Below, in pieces: positions 6,115-8,363 of a stretch of DNA of 8,363 nt. The stretch's first letter is position 1. Each line of letters starts with the position of its first letter. Made by a program: the position numbers and the translations under genes. The notes below the pieces were generated by a model, which was given only the letters and a program-made list of their open reading frames with translations, was not told the origin of the DNA and did not search any database. Origin of the DNA: Nitrospinaceae bacterium (GTDB lineage Bacteria > Nitrospinota > Nitrospinia > Nitrospinales > VA-1); NCBI GenBank assembly GCA_029261675.1, contig JAJDBA010000201.1:1-8363 (forward strand), read 5' to 3'.

Positions 6115-7101
6115 ATGAGCCAGATCGAACTGGATATCAGGAACTTAAAAGTTTCCTTCTCCACCCCTCAAGGAAACTTTTTAGCCGTCAATGGAATTAA
6201 CTTCCAACTGCACAGCGGAGAAACATTGGCACTTGTTGGTGAGTCAGGTTGTGGTAAAACCGTAAGCGCCCTTTCCATCCTAAGACTTCTTCCTGAGCCC
6301 CCTGCAAAAATAATCAGCGGCGAAATTATTTTTGGAAACAGAAACTTACTATCCCTCAATACCAAACAAATGAGAGAAATAAGAGGTAAGGAAATTGGCA
6401 TGATCTTTCAAGACCCCATGACCTCTCTCAATCCTGTTTTGACTATCGGCGAGCAGCTCATCGAAACCCTTTTGCGACATAAAAGCTTAAACAAAAAAGA
6501 AGCATTAAAAATATCCGCACAATTATTAGGAAAGGTGGAGTTACCTTCTCCTGAAGAAAAGTTAAAACAATATCCGCATCAACTAAGCGGTGGCATGAGA
6601 CAGCGCATCATGATCGCTATGGCCCTGGCCTGTGAACCTAAAATTCTAATAGCCGATGAACCGACCACCGCACTAGATGTCCTTATTCAGGCGCAAATTC
6701 TGGAACTTCTTGAAAACCTGAAAAGGGAAACCGGCATGTCCATGTTACTCATCACTCATGATCTTGGAATAGTCACAGAAATTGCAGAACGAGTTATCGT
6801 TATGTATGCCGGAGAAGGAGTGGAAACAGGGCCGACAAAAGAATTAATCAATAACCCGCATCACCCCTATACAAAAGGGTTGATTGCTTCTCGTCCACAT
6901 CTCGGCTCTACTAGAGAAAAAGGGCATCGGCTCACAGAAATTTCGGGGAGTGTTCCAACCCCGCATCAACGACCGACCGGCTGTACTTTCCACCCCCGCT
7001 GTGATTGGTCGTCCGAGCAATGTAAAACACAAAAACCTCTATTACAAAACACAAATCAAAAACGAAAATTCAGTTGCCATCTGCAACCCGAATCTATATG
7101 A
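6115..7101 (+). CDS. oppD: Oligopeptide/dipeptide ABC importer ATPase, OppD/DppD type
   Basis: The 328-residue protein is one of two ATP-hydrolysing subunits driving peptide import at the inner membrane. Motifs in order are Walker A GESGCGKT (42-49), Q-loop Gln99 in FQDPMTSLNP, signature LSGGMRQR (157-164), Walker B ILIADEP (177-183, Glu182 catalytic) and H-loop His215 in THD. The C-terminal oligopeptide-type extension begins with HPYTKGL (250-256) and ends with Cys290, Cys296, Cys303 and Cys321; this four-cysteine motif has been reported to hold an iron-sulphur cluster in some OppD homologues. The MSLNP-like TSLNP after the Q-loop and overall length fit OppD/DppD; the exact substrate (oligopeptide, dipeptide or another nickel/peptide-type cargo) cannot be told. 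No in-frame start lies upstream before a stop, and no Shine-Dalgarno is visible. The next gene overlaps its stop by ATGA. Confidence 0.93.
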   Translation: MSQIELDIRNLKVSFSTPQGNFLAVNGINFQLHSGETLALVGESGCGKTVSALSILRLLPEPPAKIISGEIIFGNRNLLSLNTKQMREIRGKEIGMIFQDPMTSLNPVLTIGEQLIETLLRHKSLNKKEALKISAQLLGKVELPSPEEKLKQYPHQLSGGMRQRIMIAMALACEPKILIADEPTTALDVLIQAQILELLENLKRETGMSMLLITHDLGIVTEIAERVIVMYAGEGVETGPTKELINNPHHPYTKGLIASRPHLGSTREKGHRLTEISGSVPTPHQRPTGCTFHPRCDWSSEQCKTQKPLLQNTNQKRKFSCHLQPESI

Positions 7102-8069
7102 CAGATAATCACCCCTTTCTAGAGGTACGAAACCTTAAAAAATATTTTCCTCCCAGGAAAATCATTCTGGAAAACAATACAGCCCCTGTCCGTGCGGTGG
7201 ATGGCATTTCGTTCACCCTTAAAGAAGGAGAAACACTGGGGCTTGTAGGTGAAAGCGGATGTGGCAAATCAACAGCCGCACGCACCATACTAAGACTGGA
7301 ACCCCCAACCTCCGGCTCGGTCCACTTCAAAGGAAAAAATCTCGCATCTCTTTCCGAAACAGAACTTCGCAACCAAAGAAAAGAAATGCAGATTATTTTT
7401 CAAGACCCTTTTTCATCAATAAATCCGCGAAGAAAAATAGGAGATGTGTTGCGCGAACCTTTTGCAATACATGGTTTCAAAGGAAACGTTTCCGAAGCTG
7501 TGATGGAACTGCTCGATCAAGTTGGCCTCTCACCCGATTATGTTGACCGATATTCTCATGAGATGAGCGGCGGTCAATTGCAACGCGTCGGAATAGCCCG
7601 AGCCATCGCATTAAACCCAACTCTGGTCGTTGCCGATGAACCGGTATCCGCTCTGGATGTTTCAATACAAGCTCAGATCATCAATTTGATGATCGATTTA
7701 AGAGAAAAAATAGGGATAGCTTTCCTCTTCATTTCTCACGACATGAGTATTGTGGAATATTTTTGTGACCGAGTGGCAGTGATGTATCTAGGCAAAATTG
7801 TTGAAATTGCCAGTAGCGAAGAAATTTATAAAAACCCCGAACACCCTTACACCGAGGCCCTACTTAATGCAGTTCCAGGTCTGGATTCGGGGCTAAAAAA
7901 ACAAAAGTTAAAAGTACGTGGAGATATTCCCGATCCTTCTAATCCACCGCAAGGCTGCTCTTTTCACACACGCTGCCCTTTAAAAGAGAAACAATGTGAG
8001 GAAATGGAACCGGCTCTTAAAGAGATCACCCCCGGACATCATGTCGCATGTTTTTTAAAGGAGGGATAA
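7098..8069 (+). CDS. oppF: Oligopeptide/dipeptide ABC importer ATPase, OppF/DppF type
   Basis: This is the partner ATPase of the preceding gene; the two form a heterodimer on the permease. Starting at the ATG whose TG is shared with the upstream TGA (ATGA overlap, 7098-7101), it has 323 residues; an in-frame ATG 24 bases upstream would start inside oppD and is less likely. Motifs are Walker A GESGCGKS (51-58), Q-loop Gln102 in FQDPFSSINP, signature MSGGQLQR (156-163), Walker B VVADEP (177-182) and His214 in SHD. RRKIGDVLREPF after the Q-loop is typical of the F subunit. The C-terminal extension has HPYTEALL (249-256) and Cys287, Cys293, Cys300 and Cys318. There is no good ribosome-binding site, so translational coupling to oppD is likely. 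Neither permease (B, C) nor binding-protein (A) genes follow; the next gene is on the other strand. Confidence 0.94.
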   Translation: MTDNHPFLEVRNLKKYFPPRKIILENNTAPVRAVDGISFTLKEGETLGLVGESGCGKSTAARTILRLEPPTSGSVHFKGKNLASLSETELRNQRKEMQIIFQDPFSSINPRRKIGDVLREPFAIHGFKGNVSEAVMELLDQVGLSPDYVDRYSHEMSGGQLQRVGIARAIALNPTLVVADEPVSALDVSIQAQIINLMIDLREKIGIAFLFISHDMSIVEYFCDRVAVMYLGKIVEIASSEEIYKNPEHPYTEALLNAVPGLDSGLKKQKLKVRGDIPDPSNPPQGCSFHTRCPLKEKQCEEMEPALKEITPGHHVACFLKEG

Positions 8070-8076
8070 GGAAAGG

Positions 8077-8363
8077 TTAACTCTCTTCACCCTCTGGCGA
8101 AGAAGGTAGGGGCGATGCATGGTGCATTATCATTTTCCAGTTTCCTTCATTCAGTTGAAACAGGTTGGTGGAGAAAACCTTAGATGCCAGGACACCATGG
8201 GTAGCAATGGTATAAAGTTTTTCGACGCAAGAAACCCAAGCCAAACCTTCAGATGCTGTCACGCTGACATCCGTAGCCTGAATGTCCATATTTCCCGAAT
8301 TTTTAAATATGCCCTCCCAACTATCAATAATAGGTTCAATTCCCGTTAAAGGCTCCCAACCGG
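8077..8363 (-). CDS. SnoaL/NTF2-like family protein, C-terminal part (runs off the right edge)
   Basis: The minus-strand frame is open from the window edge to the TAA at 8079-8077, giving 94 residues; the start lies beyond position 8363. The order GWEPLTGIEPIIDSW, then DVSVTASEGLAWVSCVE, then VFSTNLFQLNEGNWKMIMHH followed by ASP is the usual C-terminal half of SnoaL_3/NTF2-like proteins. These are small cone-shaped alpha+beta folds used for many enzymes and binding proteins; the helix (DSW..IF), the strand AWVSCVE and the final W-K-M-x-x-H-H-A-S strand are all visible. The molecular function cannot be predicted from the family alone. An acidic Ser/Pro/Glu-rich tail (about 12 residues) follows the conserved end. 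It converges on oppF with a 7-base gap. An internal ATG at 8289 would cut away the conserved first strand and helix and is not the start. Confidence 0.85.
   Translation of the reverse strand, partial: GWEPLTGIEPIIDSWEGIFKNSGNMDIQATDVSVTASEGLAWVSCVEKLYTIATHGVLASKVFSTNLFQLNEGNWKMIMHHASPLPSSPEGEES

Noticed and set aside
8119..8349. Plus-strand open frame opposite the SnoaL-like gene
   Set aside because: The minus-strand frame has clear family motifs and stays open to the window edge; the plus-strand frame is its antisense shadow.
1..8363. CRISPR array, tRNA/rRNA gene, insertion sequence or phage attachment site
   Set aside because: No regularly spaced repeats, cloverleaf-like segment, transposase or integrase motif, or terminal inverted repeats were found on reading both strands.

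Overview
The window looks like an ordinary chromosomal stretch of a Gram-negative bacterium. A peroxidase and a cysteine-rich protein both carry signal peptides, and intergenic DNA is short and AT-rich. By eye the base composition is moderate, leaning AT (about 40-45% GC). The lineage cannot be fixed from sequence alone. The gene mix would fit a Nitrospinota- or Desulfobacterota-like genome, but that is a weak inference. No mobile element, CRISPR array, rRNA or tRNA is visible.

Layout from left to right: (i) The 5' end of a COG1573-type uracil-DNA glycosylase runs off the left edge on the minus strand. It is divergent from an exported thiol peroxidase (tpx), with only 29 bases between the two start codons. 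(ii) Converging on tpx is a long minus-strand gene for an M16C zinc metallopeptidase of the PreP/falcilysin type. Upstream of it on the same strand are an exonuclease III-family AP endonuclease (xth) and a small four-helix membrane protein of unknown function. (iii) A gene-free AT-rich stretch of about 375 bases separates these from a plus-strand gene for a small secreted protein with regularly spaced cysteines, which ends in a strong intrinsic terminator. (iv) Immediately after that terminator lie two overlapping genes for the paired ATPases of an oligopeptide/dipeptide ABC importer (OppD/OppF or DppD/DppF type), with no permease or binding protein in view. (v) A partial minus-strand SnoaL/NTF2-like gene runs off the right edge and converges on oppF with a 7-base gap.

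Functional links are modest. The glycosylase and the AP endonuclease act in successive steps of base-excision repair but are not in one operon. The M16C peptidase degrades peptides and the OppD/OppF pair would power peptide uptake, yet the two are in separate transcription units. The most notable points are: a Tpx that keeps its peroxidatic cysteine but has alanine at the usual resolving-cysteine position; a cysteine-periodic secreted protein with degenerate internal repeats; and an oppD start codon 9 bases after a terminator T-tract with no visible ribosome-binding site. I see no convincing new multi-gene system here.
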